Counted from the stretch's first letter, positions 27,353 to 36,935 are shown. The stretch: DNA of 40,587 nt from Bacteroidaceae bacterium (GCA_017935645.1 JAGBHF010000020.1:1-40587), one strand, 5' to 3'. Program-made: numbers and translations. Notes: generated by a model from the letters alone, not told the origin.

Positions 27353-27913
27353 ATGCGTAAAGATTTTGGTTCCAAGACATGGCTCTATCCGATGCCGGTG
27401 CTTATAGTGGCTGCGTACGATGAACAAGGAGTTCCTAATGCGATGAATGCAGCATGGGGTGGTATTTATACCGATAACACAATAGGTATATGCATTGCCG
27501 AAGAGCATAAGACTACTCAAAATATATTAGCAACAAAAGCCTTTACGGTTAGTGTTGCTACTGTCGATCAACTGTCGGCATGCGATTATTTGGGATTGGT
27601 TTCGGGTGATAAAGTGCCCGATAAGTTGCAACGTGCCGGGTTGCATCCAATCCATTCACAACACGTTAATGCTCCTATTATCGAAGAGTTGCCTATGGCA
27701 CTCGAGTGTGAAATGATTAGCTACGACCTCGAGAGTAATCATCTAGTAGGTCGCATTGTTAATATCAGTGCCGACGACTCGATTCTTACCGACGGAAAGA
27801 TAGATATCGCAAAATTGCGCCCTATTACCTACGACTCCGTATCACATCGATACCATGTAGTAGGTGAAGCAGTAGGCAATGCCTTTGCAGATGGTAAGCT
27901 CTATATGAAGTGA
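27353..27913 (+). CDS. Flavin reductase-like FMN-binding protein
   Basis: This is a 186-residue single-domain protein of the flavin reductase-like (split barrel, FMN-binding) family. Visible are PMPVLIVAAYDEQGVPNAMNAAWGGIY, ICIAEEHKTTQNILATKAFTVSV and LVGRIVNISADDSIL, each split across the usual strands. Such proteins bind FMN and take part in NAD(P)H-flavin or thiol/oxygen stress reactions; the partner is not known. It has its own promoter and stands between the exported SOD and the nqr operon, both redox genes. Cytoplasmic, no signal peptide. Confidence 0.85.
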   Translation: MRKDFGSKTWLYPMPVLIVAAYDEQGVPNAMNAAWGGIYTDNTIGICIAEEHKTTQNILATKAFTVSVATVDQLSACDYLGLVSGDKVPDKLQRAGLHPIHSQHVNAPIIEELPMALECEMISYDLESNHLVGRIVNISADDSILTDGKIDIAKLRPITYDSVSHRYHVVGEAVGNAFADGKLYMK

Positions 27914-28293
27914 TATGCTTTCATCTTGTCACAATCCATAATTGCTCAAGTATGATGTTTGAGTAACTGTCATTGAGCGGTTACGAGAATGTCGATGTTA
28001 ACTTATATGTTTCATGCTTCAGGGCTGTAGTATTCCTTACTATAGTCATGGAGCATCGATTATTAGTATCGTATTTAAGTCCGTAATATTACGTGATGTC
28101 AAATAACTTTATGGTAGTTAATATGTCTTTTGTAAACTCTGCTTTACAAATAGATATGTAGTAAAATATTTGGCACTTAGACCTCCGTTTTGTGCAGTTT
28201 TTATACCTCAATTACGGAAAAAAATATTTAATTTCGCGCTCGAAATTTTTTTATTGAAATTATTTAAGGTAAATCAAATATTTATATTGCAAC
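27914..28293. other. 380-bp region upstream of nqr with several palindromes
   Basis: No gene is seen. CGTAATATTACG at 28082-28093 is a perfect 12-base palindrome. TTTGTAAA (28129-28136) and TTTACAAA (28143-28150) form an 8-bp dyad. AATTTCG (28230-28236) and CGAAATT (28241-28247) form a hairpin followed by a T run, 47 bases before the nqrA start. The region probably carries the nqr promoter and control sites, but no full TTG/TAnnTTTG pair is evident. Confidence 0.4.
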
Positions 28294-29637
28294 ATGGCTA
28301 ATGTAGTGAGACTAAAAAGAGGTTTGAATCTACGTCTGGAAGGAACTGCAGTCCCCAACGTAGAGAAAACCATTGTAAGCGACACAGTGGCTATTGTTCC
28401 CGACAATTTCCATGGCATCGTACCCAAGGTAATAGTAAAGCCCGGTGATGCTGTGAAAGTGGGTTCGGCGGTGATGTATGATAAGAATCACCCCGAGGTG
28501 CAATTTGTTTCGCCCGTGAGTGGTGAAGTAGTTGCAGTGGAGCGTGGCGAGCGTCGCAAAGTGATGAAAATTGTTATTAAGAACGATCGCAAAGACGAGG
28601 CTGTTACTTTCGAGAAAACCTCTTCGGCTGCCGAAGTTAAGCAACTCTTCTTGCAAGCCGGTATGTGGGGATTTATCAAGCAACGTCCCTACGATGTAAT
28701 TGCCGATCCTACTGTTGAGCCTCGTGATATTTTTGTTACAGCATTTGACAATGCTCCCTTGGCTCCGGTTTATGCTTATGAAATGTTGGCAGGTGAAGAT
28801 GCCAAAGCCCTTGCCAAAGGTCTTGAGGCTCTTGCTATGCTTACCCAAGGTAAGGTATATGTGGGTGTTGAGCCCGAAAGTAAAGTTACTGTGCCTGCCG
28901 GCGTAGAACTTGTTACATTTAAAGGCAATTTCCCTGCATGTAATGCCGGTGTTCAAGCACACAATATTGCTCCTGTAAACAAGGGTGAGACTGTGTGGAC
29001 TATCAATGCACTTGATGTGGTGTTGATGGGACGTCTTTTGCTCAATGGCCGTGTTGATATGATGCGTACAGTAGCTGTGTCGGGTAGCGAAGTTGCTAAA
29101 CCTGCCTACGTACGTGCTTTGCCCGGAACTCCTATGGCAGACATCCTCAAGGATAATCTTGTTAAAGCCGACTATGCTCGTCGTGTTATCAGTGGTAACG
29201 TATTTACCGGTGTTAACGTTTCGATTGAAGGTTATCTTGGAGTTTATCACTCACACGTAACAGTTATTCCTGAGGGTAACGACACTCACGAATTCTTGGG
29301 TTGGGCTATGCCCGGATGCAAAGTGCTCACAACAAGTCGCACATTCGTTTCACGCTGGTTGCCCGGTAGTAACAGAAAACCCGATGCTCGCTTGCATGGC
29401 GGTGAACGTGCTATAATCATGTCGGAAGAGTACGATCGCGTATTCCCCATGGATATCTTGCCCGAGTACCTTGTAAAGGCTATCATCGCTTTCGATATCG
29501 ACCGCATGGAGCAGTTGGGTATATATGAGGTAGCACCCGAGGACTTTGCAGCTTGTGAGTTCGTTGATACTTCAAAGTTACCCTTGCAAGAGATTGTTCG
29601 CAAAGGTCTTGATGCCTTGCGTAAAGAGATGAACTAA
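28294..29637 (+). CDS. nqrA: Na+-NQR subunit A
   Basis: This is the 447-residue cytoplasmic subunit of the sodium-pumping NADH:quinone oxidoreductase, which is implicated in quinone binding. It starts VVRLKRGLNLRLEG, as the family does, has GIVPKVIVKPGDAVKVGS, GFIKQRPYDVIADP and GRLLLNGRVDMMRTVAVSGSEV, and ends with a helical tail. Length is close to that of known NqrA (about 446). First gene of a six-gene operon in the order A-F, the standard arrangement. Confidence 0.96.
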   Translation: MANVVRLKRGLNLRLEGTAVPNVEKTIVSDTVAIVPDNFHGIVPKVIVKPGDAVKVGSAVMYDKNHPEVQFVSPVSGEVVAVERGERRKVMKIVIKNDRKDEAVTFEKTSSAAEVKQLFLQAGMWGFIKQRPYDVIADPTVEPRDIFVTAFDNAPLAPVYAYEMLAGEDAKALAKGLEALAMLTQGKVYVGVEPESKVTVPAGVELVTFKGNFPACNAGVQAHNIAPVNKGETVWTINALDVVLMGRLLLNGRVDMMRTVAVSGSEVAKPAYVRALPGTPMADILKDNLVKADYARRVISGNVFTGVNVSIEGYLGVYHSHVTVIPEGNDTHEFLGWAMPGCKVLTTSRTFVSRWLPGSNRKPDARLHGGERAIIMSEEYDRVFPMDILPEYLVKAIIAFDIDRMEQLGIYEVAPEDFAACEFVDTSKLPLQEIVRKGLDALRKEMN

Positions 29638-29669
29638 TCATTGTCATTAACATTATAAACAGATTTATT

Positions 29670-30881
29670 GTGAAAGCATTAAGAAGATTTCTCGATAAGA
29701 TAAAACCCAACTTCGAACCGGGTGGAAAATTTGCCCCCCTGCAATCGGTGTTTGAGGGTTTCGAGTCGTTCTTGTTTGTGCCTGCAACCACATCTAAGTC
29801 GGGTGTACACATTCACGACAATATCGACTCTAAGCGCACAATGACGGTGGTTATCATCGCATTGTTGCCCGCGTTACTTTTTGGTATGTACAATGTCGGC
29901 TATCAACACTACTTGGCGATAGGCGAGTTGGCTACTACTTCATTCTGGACAGTATTCCTCTATGGTTTCTTGGCTGTATTGCCCAAGATTGTGGTATCAT
30001 ATCTCGTAGGTTTGGGTATTGAGTTTATCGTTGCCCAAATGCGTCACCACGAGATTCAAGAGGGTTTCCTTGTGTCAGGTATGCTCATACCTATGATTGT
30101 ACCCATTGATACACCTCTGTGGATGATTGCTATTGCTACTGCATTTGCCGTAATCTTTGCCAAAGAAGTATTTGGTGGTACCGGTATGAATATCTTTAAC
30201 GTTGCATTGGTAACTCGTGCCTTCTTGTTCTTCGCTTATCCCTCAAAGATGAGTGGTGACAATGTATTTGTACGCACCGGCGATGCTTTCGGTATCGGTG
30301 GCGGTACAGTTGTAGATGGCTTCTCGGGTGCTACACCTCTCGGTCAGGTAGCAACCAATGTAGGCGATGAATTGGTATTGCGCAACATCGTAGGCGAGCC
30401 TCTTACTACACTCGACTACTTCATTGGTCTTATTCCCGGTTCTATAGGCGAAACATCGACACTTGCTATTCTTATAGGTGCGGTTATCTTGTTGTTGACA
30501 GGTATCGCAAGCTGGCGTATTATTGTATCGGTATTTGCCGGTGGTTTGCTCACAGCTTGGGTATGCACTATGGTCGATCCTTCGATTTATGCTGCAGCCT
30601 TGTTGTCACCCATCGACCAAGTATGCTTGGGAGGTTTTGCATTTGCAGCTGTCTTCATGGCTACCGACCCCGTTACAGCAGCTCGCACTAAGACCGGTAA
30701 GTATATCTATGGTTTCCTCATTGGTGCTATGGCTATCATTATCCGTGTATTCAATACCGGTTATCCCGAGGGTGCAATGCTTGCTGTATTGTTCATGAAC
30801 GCATTTGCTCCGCTCATCGACCACTATGTTGTAGAGGCTAATATCAGCCGTCGTCTCAAACGTGCTAAAAACGCTAAATAA
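29670..30881 (+). CDS. nqrB: Na+-NQR subunit B
   Basis: This is a 403-residue membrane subunit. It starts at GTG (MKALRRFLDKIKPNFEPGGKF), the start typical of the family. The FMN attachment Thr222 is in GFSGATPLG, the motif recognised by the flavin transferase ApbE. GGTGMNIFNVALVTRAFLFFAYP and about ten helices follow. It takes part in the sodium path and carries covalent FMN. It follows nqrA by 32 bases. Confidence 0.96.
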   Translation: MKALRRFLDKIKPNFEPGGKFAPLQSVFEGFESFLFVPATTSKSGVHIHDNIDSKRTMTVVIIALLPALLFGMYNVGYQHYLAIGELATTSFWTVFLYGFLAVLPKIVVSYLVGLGIEFIVAQMRHHEIQEGFLVSGMLIPMIVPIDTPLWMIAIATAFAVIFAKEVFGGTGMNIFNVALVTRAFLFFAYPSKMSGDNVFVRTGDAFGIGGGTVVDGFSGATPLGQVATNVGDELVLRNIVGEPLTTLDYFIGLIPGSIGETSTLAILIGAVILLLTGIASWRIIVSVFAGGLLTAWVCTMVDPSIYAAALLSPIDQVCLGGFAFAAVFMATDPVTAARTKTGKYIYGFLIGAMAIIIRVFNTGYPEGAMLAVLFMNAFAPLIDHYVVEANISRRLKRAKNAK

Positions 30882-30896
30882 TAAAGGAGGTAGATT

Positions 30897-31601
30897 ATGA
30901 ATAAACAAGGAAATACTTATACGATACTCTACGCCTCTGTTATGGTGATTATCGTTGCCGCTTTGTTGGCAGTTGTTTCGGTATCGCTCAAGCCTATGCA
31001 ACAAGCTAATATCGAGATTGATAAAAAGAAACAAATACTTAGCTCGGTAAACCTCGAGCCTACTACTCAAAATGCTGTTGAACTATATAGCAAACATATC
31101 ATTGACAGCTATGTAGTAGATGCTAATGCTGCGAAAGTAGAGAATGCCGATGCCTTCACAGTAGATGTTGCTTCGGAGGTTAAGAAAGCTCAAAATGAGC
31201 GTCTATTGCCCGTTTTCGTTGCTCAACTCGACAATGGTGACAAGAAATACATCCTTCCCCTTTACGGTGCAGGTTTGTGGGGTCCCATCTGGGGCTATAT
31301 CGCTGTTGATGCCGATGGCAACACTATTTATGGCTCATACTTTGCACACCAAGGCGAAACTCCGGGTTTGGGTGCCGAGATTGAAAATCCTACTTTCCAA
31401 TCACAATTTGTAGGCAAGCACCTCTTTGTTGATGGTGAAATGAAGCCTGTTGCTGTAATGAAAGTAGGTCAAAAACCCTTGAACGGTGCTGAATATGTTG
31501 ATGCCGTATCGGGTGGTACTATTACAAGTAAGGGTGTACAAGATATGATTGAAAATTCATTGTTGCCCTATAACGCATTTTTAAATTCAATTGAAAAGTA
31601 A
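30897..31601 (+). CDS. nqrC: Na+-NQR subunit C
   Basis: This is a 234-residue subunit with one N-terminal helix (TILYASVMVIIVAALLAVVSV) and a periplasmic domain. The FMN-carrying threonine is Thr208 in VSGGTITSKG. The second glycine departs from the SGAT motif of Vibrio, but the acceptor Thr is kept. LYGAGLWGPIWGYIAVDADG and QGETPGLGAEI are characteristic. It starts 15 bases after nqrB. No apbE gene is in the window. Confidence 0.95.
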   Translation: MNKQGNTYTILYASVMVIIVAALLAVVSVSLKPMQQANIEIDKKKQILSSVNLEPTTQNAVELYSKHIIDSYVVDANAAKVENADAFTVDVASEVKKAQNERLLPVFVAQLDNGDKKYILPLYGAGLWGPIWGYIAVDADGNTIYGSYFAHQGETPGLGAEIENPTFQSQFVGKHLFVDGEMKPVAVMKVGQKPLNGAEYVDAVSGGTITSKGVQDMIENSLLPYNAFLNSIEK

Positions 31602-31614
31602 GGAGGCGTAGGAT

Positions 31615-32229
31615 ATGAAAAATAAAGAGATATTATTAGGTCCCCTTTCCAAGAACAATCCTGTTATTGTACAGGTATTGGGTATATGCTCGGCATTGGC
31701 CGTAACATCAAAGCTTGAGCCTTCTATTGTAATGGCTCTCTCGGTTACAGTGGTAGTAGCCCTTGCCAATGTTGTTATTTCACTTTTGCGTAACACTATC
31801 CCCAACAGTATCCGCATTATCGTGCAGTTGGTGGTTGTTGCCGCATTGGTTATTGTTGTTGACCAAGTGCTCAAGGCCTTTGCTTATGATGTAAGCAAGC
31901 AACTCTCGGTGTTTGTGGGTCTTATCATTACCAACTGTATCGTTATGGGACGTCTTGAGGCATTTGCTCTCAGCCACCGTCCTTGGGAGTCGTTCCTCGA
32001 CGGTATCGGTAACGGTATAGGATATGGACTTATCCTCATTATTGTAGGTTTCTTCCGTGAGTTGTTGGGTTCGGGCACATTGCTCGGTTTCCAAGTAATT
32101 CCTGAGATTTGCTATGAGTGGGGTTACCAAAACAACGGTCTTATGATTTTGCCTCCTATGGCACTTATCGTAGTGGCCTGCATCATCTGGATACACCGTA
32201 TCTATAACAAAGATTTGCAAGAAAAGTAA
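31615..32229 (+). CDS. nqrD: Na+-NQR subunit D
   Basis: This is a 204-residue integral membrane subunit with six predicted helices. [23 protein letters not shown] at the start (split by the first helix) and [20 protein letters not shown] are family motifs; the cysteines in ICSALA and TNCIV match those of the family that bind iron with NqrE. It pairs with NqrE as inverted homologues in the membrane. Gap to nqrC is 13 bases. Confidence 0.95.
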   Translation: MKNKEILLGPLSKNNPVIVQVLGICSALAVTSKLEPSIVMALSVTVVVALANVVISLLRNTIPNSIRIIVQLVVVAALVIVVDQVLKAFAYDVSKQLSVFVGLIITNCIVMGRLEAFALSHRPWESFLDGIGNGIGYGLILIIVGFFRELLGSGTLLGFQVIPEICYEWGYQNNGLMILPPMALIVVACIIWIHRIYNKDLQEK

Positions 32230-32250
32230 TACTTACCCTTTAATTATAGA

Positions 32251-32874
32251 ATGTATAATATGGAAAGTTTAAATCTGTTCATAAAGTCTATCTTTATAGA
32301 CAACATGATATTTGCATACTTCTTGGGTATGTGTTCTTATCTTGCGGTATCTAAGACCGTAAAGACTTCGTTGGGACTTGGTATCGCAGTGACTTTTGTG
32401 CTCACGCTTACAGTTCCTGTCAACTATTTGCTCGAGAATTATATCCTTAAGCCCGGTGCGTTGTCGTGGTTGGGCGAGAGCTTTGCCGATGTAGACCTTT
32501 CGTTCCTCAGCCTCATCTTCTTCATCGCTGTGGTAGCTTCAATGGTACAACTTGTCGAGATGGTAGTTGAGCGTTTCTCTCCCTCGCTTTATGCTTCGTT
32601 GGGTATCTTCTTGCCTCTTATTGCTGTTAACTGTGCCATCCTTGGTGGCTCACTCTTCATGCAACAACGAGCATTCGACTCAGTAGGTACAGCTACAGTT
32701 TATGGCTTTGGCTCGGGTATAGGTTGGTTACTTGCCATTGTAGGTATTGCCGCCATTCGCGAGAAATTGGCTTATAGCAATGTCCCTGCACCGCTCAAAG
32801 GTATAGGTATTACCTTTATCATTACCGGTCTTATGGGTATTGCTTTTATGAGCTTCTTGGGTATTAAGTTGTAA
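32251..32874 (+). CDS. nqrE: Na+-NQR subunit E
   Basis: This is a 207-residue membrane subunit, homologous to Nqr[20 protein letters not shown] and [19 protein letters not shown] hold the two conserved cysteines. A second ATG at 32260 (MESLNLF) is an equally possible start and would match the usual N-terminus of NqrE better. It forms the central iron-binding half of the complex with NqrD. Gap to nqrD is 21 bases. Confidence 0.95.
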   Translation: MYNMESLNLFIKSIFIDNMIFAYFLGMCSYLAVSKTVKTSLGLGIAVTFVLTLTVPVNYLLENYILKPGALSWLGESFADVDLSFLSLIFFIAVVASMVQLVEMVVERFSPSLYASLGIFLPLIAVNCAILGGSLFMQQRAFDSVGTATVYGFGSGIGWLLAIVGIAAIREKLAYSNVPAPLKGIGITFIITGLMGIAFMSFLGIKL

Positions 32875-32895
32875 TTTATCGTAAAGCAAACAGAC

Positions 32896-34170
32896 ATGAA
32901 TATGACAAACGTATTATTATCAAGTATAGTAATCTTCCTCATTATTATACTGCTTTTGGTAGTCATCTTGTTGGTTGCCAAGCGATATTTGGTTCCTTCG
33001 GGAAAAGTAAAAATTACTATCAACAACGATACTGTAGTAGAGGCCGAGACAGGTGCAAGCCTCCTCTCAACTCTCGCTGCTCAAAAGGTATACTTGCCCT
33101 CGGCCTGTGGTGGTGGTGGCTCTTGTGCTCAATGTCGTTGTCAAGTGACTGAAGGCGGTGGTGAAATTCTTCCTACCGAGACTGTTCACTTCTCACGCAA
33201 AGAGCAACAAAACAACTGGCGCTTGGGTTGCCAAGTAAAAGTTAAGGGCGACCTCTCTATCAAAGTACCCGAGTCGGTATTGGGTGTAAAAGAGTGGGAG
33301 TGCGAGGTTATCTCAAACAAGAACGTTGCTACTTTTATCAAAGAGTTTATCGTGAAGTTGCCCGAGGGCGAACACATGGACTTCATCCCCGGTTCGTATG
33401 CCCAAATTAAGATTCCCGCATACGAGATGGATTATGACAAGGACATCGACAAGTCACTCATTGGCGAAGGTTATCTCGATGCTTGGAAGAACTTCGGTCT
33501 CTTCGACCTCAAGTGTAAGAATACCGAGCCTACCGTGCGTGCTTACTCAATGGCCAACTATCCTGCCGAGGGTGATCGCATCATGCTCACCGTGCGTATT
33601 GCTACTCCTCCCATGAAACCCCGTCCTCAAACAGGCTTCCAAGATGTTATGCCCGGTATTGCATCGTCATACATCTTTACACTCAAGCCCGGCGACAAGG
33701 TTATCATGAGTGGTCCTTATGGCGATTTCCACCCCATCTTCGACTCTAAGAAGGAGATGATGTGGGTAGGTGGTGGTGCCGGTATGGCTCCCTTGCGTGC
33801 TCAAATCATGCACCTCACTAAGACATTGAAAACAACCGACCGTAAGATGTCATACTTCTACGGTGCACGTGCCCTCAACGAGGTATTCTATCTCGAGGAC
33901 TTCTTGCAATTGGAGAAGGACTTCCCCAACTTCTCATTCCATCTTGCACTCGACCGTCCCGATCCCGCAGCCGATGCAGCAGGCGTGAAGTACACAGCTG
34001 GTTTCGTTCACCAAGTTATCTACGAGACATACCTCAAAGACCACGAAGCACCCGAAGATATCGAGTACTACATGTGTGGTCCCGGCCCGATGTCAAAGGC
34101 CGTTGTTTCGATGCTCGACAGCCTCGGCGTAGAGCCCGAGAGCATTATGTACGACAACTTCGGTGCATAA
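32896..34170 (+). CDS. nqrF: Na+-NQR subunit F (NADH-oxidising, 2Fe-2S and FAD)
   Basis: This is a 424-residue electron-input subunit. It has one N-terminal helix (residues about 7-28), a 2Fe-2S ferredoxin domain with Cys71, Cys77, Cys80 and Cys112 (ACGGGGSCAQC, RLGCQV), an FAD-binding domain (RAYSMANYP, near residue 213) and an NADH-binding domain (VGGGAGMAPLRAQI, YYMCGPGPM). It oxidises NADH in the cytoplasm and feeds electrons to the FMNs. Last gene of the operon, followed by a strong hairpin. Confidence 0.97.
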   Translation: MNMTNVLLSSIVIFLIIILLLVVILLVAKRYLVPSGKVKITINNDTVVEAETGASLLSTLAAQKVYLPSACGGGGSCAQCRCQVTEGGGEILPTETVHFSRKEQQNNWRLGCQVKVKGDLSIKVPESVLGVKEWECEVISNKNVATFIKEFIVKLPEGEHMDFIPGSYAQIKIPAYEMDYDKDIDKSLIGEGYLDAWKNFGLFDLKCKNTEPTVRAYSMANYPAEGDRIMLTVRIATPPMKPRPQTGFQDVMPGIASSYIFTLKPGDKVIMSGPYGDFHPIFDSKKEMMWVGGGAGMAPLRAQIMHLTKTLKTTDRKMSYFYGARALNEVFYLEDFLQLEKDFPNFSFHLALDRPDPAADAAGVKYTAGFVHQVIYETYLKDHEAPEDIEYYMCGPGPMSKAVVSMLDSLGVEPESIMYDNFGA

Positions 34171-34193
34171 TAGAGTATAACACACTATACGAT

Positions 34194-34230
34194 AAAACAG
34201 GCTGCTCCCTCGGTGGATGCAGCCTGTTTT
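34194..34230 (+). terminator. Terminator of the nqr operon
   Basis: AAAACAGGCTGC (34194-34205) pairs with GCAGCCTGTTTT (34219-34230), 12 bp, with a 13-base loop and a U-rich 3' arm end. It is 24 bases after the nqrF stop. Confidence 0.8.
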
Positions 34231-34268
34231 GTCTTATAGACATGTGTTGATTAATGCCTCAATAATAC

Positions 34269-34310
34269 AGAAATGGCTGTATCGCTCAAAATCACGATAC
34301 AGCCATTTCT
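34269..34310. terminator. Second hairpin, probable terminator of the ispH unit
   Basis: A 16-bp perfect stem: 34269-34284 (AGAAATGGCTGTATCG) with 34295-34310, and a 10-base loop. It is 21 bases past the ispH stop on the minus strand and downstream of the nqr terminator on the plus strand. Its ends are A/T-rich but a long U run is missing. Confidence 0.65.
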
Positions 34311-34330
34311 AATGATGTATAAAGGATTGT

Positions 34331-35197
34331 TTACTTGCCGATAATCTCTTCAATGCGCGACTGGAACTCGGCCATGAGCCAGCGTGGGGTTGAGGTGGCT
34401 CCGCATATACCTATATTGTTCTTGCCTTCGAGCCAAGCGGGATTAAGCTCCTCGATGTCCGATACAAGGTGTGTGTTCTCGTTTACCGAGCGACACTCCT
34501 CGTAGAGTACCTTGCCGTTACTGCTCTTCTTACCGCACACAAACAGTACAAGGTCGTGTGTGCGTGCAAACTCGCGTATGTTGGGTATGCGGTTGGCTAC
34601 TTGGCGGCAAATGGTGTCGTGCCACTCAAATTTGTCTGTAGCAGTGCGTTCTTGTATTAGTTGAACCATTTCGGCAAAATGTTGCACCGACTTGGTGGTT
34701 TGTGAATACAACGTGATGCGTTGGTCGAAGTCTACTTTATCCAAGTCGCCGGGTGTCTCCAGTACGATAGCCTCGCCATTGGTCTGACCCACCAAACCAT
34801 TTACCTCGGCGTGACCTACCTTGCCATATATCAGTACTTGGTCGTTGTTGCTTGTACGTGTATCGTAGCTCTTCTTTATCTTGCGTTGCAACTGTAGCAC
34901 CACAGGGCAGGTGGCATCGATAATCTCTATATTATTTTCGCGTGCTATGCGATAGGTTTCGGGTGGCTCACCGTGAGCACGTAGCAATACCTTGGCGTTG
35001 CGTAGTTGGCGCAATTCATCGTGGTTGATGGTGATAAGACCCTTAGCACGTAGGCGCTCAACCTCGTTGCTGTTGTGTACAATATCGCCGAGGCAGTACA
35101 GTTGACCGCCTCTTTCAAGTTCCTGTTCGGCGGCTTGTATGGCGCGTACTACTCCGTTGCAAAATCCCGAGTTGGTATCTATTTCTACTCTTGCCAT
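34331..35197 (-). CDS. ispH: IspH, HMBPP reductase (non-mevalonate isoprenoids)
   Basis: This is a 288-residue iron-sulfur enzyme that makes IPP and DMAPP in the last step of the MEP pathway. The cluster cysteines are Cys13 (SGFCNGV), Cys97 (DATCPVV) and Cys197 (DTICRQV). The substrate-binding GHAEVNG holds the catalytic Glu131; His41 and GATSTPRWL are present. Length fits the family. Translated 4 bases after cmk, in one unit with cmk and porQ. Confidence 0.96.
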   Translation of the reverse strand: MARVEIDTNSGFCNGVVRAIQAAEQELERGGQLYCLGDIVHNSNEVERLRAKGLITINHDELRQLRNAKVLLRAHGEPPETYRIARENNIEIIDATCPVVLQLQRKIKKSYDTRTSNNDQVLIYGKVGHAEVNGLVGQTNGEAIVLETPGDLDKVDFDQRITLYSQTTKSVQHFAEMVQLIQERTATDKFEWHDTICRQVANRIPNIREFARTHDLVLFVCGKKSSNGKVLYEECRSVNENTHLVSDIEELNPAWLEGKNNIGICGATSTPRWLMAEFQSRIEEIIGK

Positions 35198-35201
35198 AAT
35201 C

Positions 35202-35897
35202 TTATTGTTTTATGCGGTCGATAACTTCATTGTAACGGGCTTCGAGCCATGCGTCCTGCTCGGCAATAGTCATGTGCGAGTTGTCGAGTTCTATAGCATC
35301 ATCGGCCTTGCGTAGGGGGCTTATCTCGCGAGTCATATCCATCTCGTCACGCATGGCTATGTTGCGTTCGATAGCATCAATATCAGCATCTTCCATTTCG
35401 GCTGCACGACGTTCGGCGCGTACACGAGCCGATGCAGTAACGTATATCTTCAATTCGGCTTCGGGGAACACGGCTGTGCCTATATCTCGACCATCCATAA
35501 CGATGCCTTTGGCCTCACCCATGGCACGTTGCTGTGCAACAAGAGCTGTGCGCACAAAGTCTATTTGGCTCACCAAACTCACGCATTGCGATACACGCAT
35601 GGTGCGTATCTCCTTCTCGACACACACTCCATTGAGGTAAGTCTCTTGCTTGCCGGTAGTGGGGTTGGTGACAAAACTGATTTTGATGTTCTCCATAGCT
35701 TGTGCAAGGGCATCGCGCTGTACAGTGTTGTCGATGATAAGATTGTTATCGAGGCAGTATAATGTCACGGTGCGATACATAGCACCGCTATCGATATATA
35801 TGTAGCCTATGCGACGAGCTAACTCCTTGGCCATGGTACTCTTGCCACAAGAAGAAAAACCGTCTATAGCTATAGTAATGCGAGGTGTATTTGTCAT
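35202..35897 (-). CDS. cmk: Cytidylate kinase
   Basis: This is a 231-residue CMP/dCMP kinase. The P-loop GFSSCGKSTMAKELA lies near residue 13. YIYIDSGAMYRTVTLY, VVMDGRDIG-type (IVMDGRDIGTAVFPEAELKIYVTA in two parts) and the ending with RxRAERR follow the family. It lies 18 bases after porQ and 4 before ispH. Confidence 0.96.
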   Translation of the reverse strand: MTNTPRITIAIDGFSSCGKSTMAKELARRIGYIYIDSGAMYRTVTLYCLDNNLIIDNTVQRDALAQAMENIKISFVTNPTTGKQETYLNGVCVEKEIRTMRVSQCVSLVSQIDFVRTALVAQQRAMGEAKGIVMDGRDIGTAVFPEAELKIYVTASARVRAERRAAEMEDADIDAIERNIAMRDEMDMTREISPLRKADDAIELDNSHMTIAEQDAWLEARYNEVIDRIKQ

Positions 35898-35915
35898 ATA
35901 GGTCTGTTATATATT

Positions 35916-36935
35916 TTATTTGCCAAATTCGTATAGATTGGTCGATAGATTGAGCATGAGGGTTGTACCACCTACGTGATGACTCGATACTGCAACGTCA
36001 AAAGCAAACATCTTTACTTTAAGACCTGCACCTATGCTGAATCCCGATATAATATTGCGATTGTCGGTGCGCATGTCACTTGCTGTCTTGTAGTTGTAGC
36101 CCAATCCCAGGTAGAAACTGTCGCTAAACAAGTACTCGACACCGAAAATAAGGTGGCGGAAGAAATGCTCGAAGAACTTGTCATTGACCACAATACCGCT
36201 ATTGTTGGTAGTAGTGGTAGGGTATGGTATCTTCCATCGCCACAGGTCGTGTGCTGTTATCGATATGCGCACGGGTGTGTTTTTTACAATCTGGCTGTAA
36301 CCAAACTGCAAGTCCATGGGTAGGTTGCCATATTCGTTGGCAAATCGTTTGAGTTGTCCGCCTAAGTTGCGACCCACAAGTGACAGTGAGTACTCTTTTT
36401 CGGCATTATAGTAATTGAGACCAAGGTCGGCCGCAAGTGCCATACCGGTGTATTGCTCGTAGTTGGAGTAGACAAACTTGAGCTTGATACCGCCTCGTAA
36501 TCCCTCGACAATATCGTGCGAGTAGGTACATTGTATCTGAATATCTTGCGGGTTGAATTTACCCAATTCTTGTCCCGTTTCGTCCATCAAGGGCATCGAG
36601 CCATAGCCGTAGTATTGTATGCCGGCTGCCAAGGCACTGCGGTCGGATGTGGCAATACCAAATGTCGTTCCGGCAAAGTGCATTCCGGCCACATACATCA
36701 TGTAGTTAAACCCCCACTTCAAGTTCATTTCTGGACCGAGTAGTGCGGGGTTGTTTTCAGTAAGCGTTATATCTTCTTCAATGATTGAGATATTATTACC
36801 TCCCAAGGCGTAGGCATGTGCCGAAGGGGTAATATTCATGAAATCGTATGATGTTCTTCCCTCCTGAGCAAGTGTCTGTAAGGGCAATACTGTAAGGAGA
36901 GCAAGAAGTAATATGATTTTGCTGATATATCTCAT
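35916..36935 (-). CDS. porQ: PorQ-like outer-membrane beta-barrel protein
   Basis: This is a protein of 339 residues from the preferred ATG at 36935; an ATG at 36965 adds ten. The signal peptide (MRYISKIILLLALLTVLPLQ) is followed by a repeated-strand barrel of the PorQ/PorV-like (FadL-superfamily) type: TSYDFMNITPSAHAYALGG, NPALLGPEMN, YGSMPLMDETG, and FSIGAGLKVKMFAFDVAVSS near the end. PorQ is named for the type IX secretion system, but no other T9SS gene is in the window. It is common next to cmk in Bacteroidetes, so the link may be only positional. Confident as a barrel of this family, less so in function. Confidence 0.75.
   Translation of the reverse strand: MRYISKIILLLALLTVLPLQTLAQEGRTSYDFMNITPSAHAYALGGNNISIIEEDITLTENNPALLGPEMNLKWGFNYMMYVAGMHFAGTTFGIATSDRSALAAGIQYYGYGSMPLMDETGQELGKFNPQDIQIQCTYSHDIVEGLRGGIKLKFVYSNYEQYTGMALAADLGLNYYNAEKEYSLSLVGRNLGGQLKRFANEYGNLPMDLQFGYSQIVKNTPVRISITAHDLWRWKIPYPTTTTNNSGIVVNDKFFEHFFRHLIFGVEYLFSDSFYLGLGYNYKTASDMRTDNRNIISGFSIGAGLKVKMFAFDVAVSSHHVGGTTLMLNLSTNLYEFGK

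Noticed and set aside
28330..29250. 306-codon open frame on the minus strand opposite nqrA
   Set aside because: It lies wholly inside nqrA in antisense and has no recognisable domain; it arises from codon bias.
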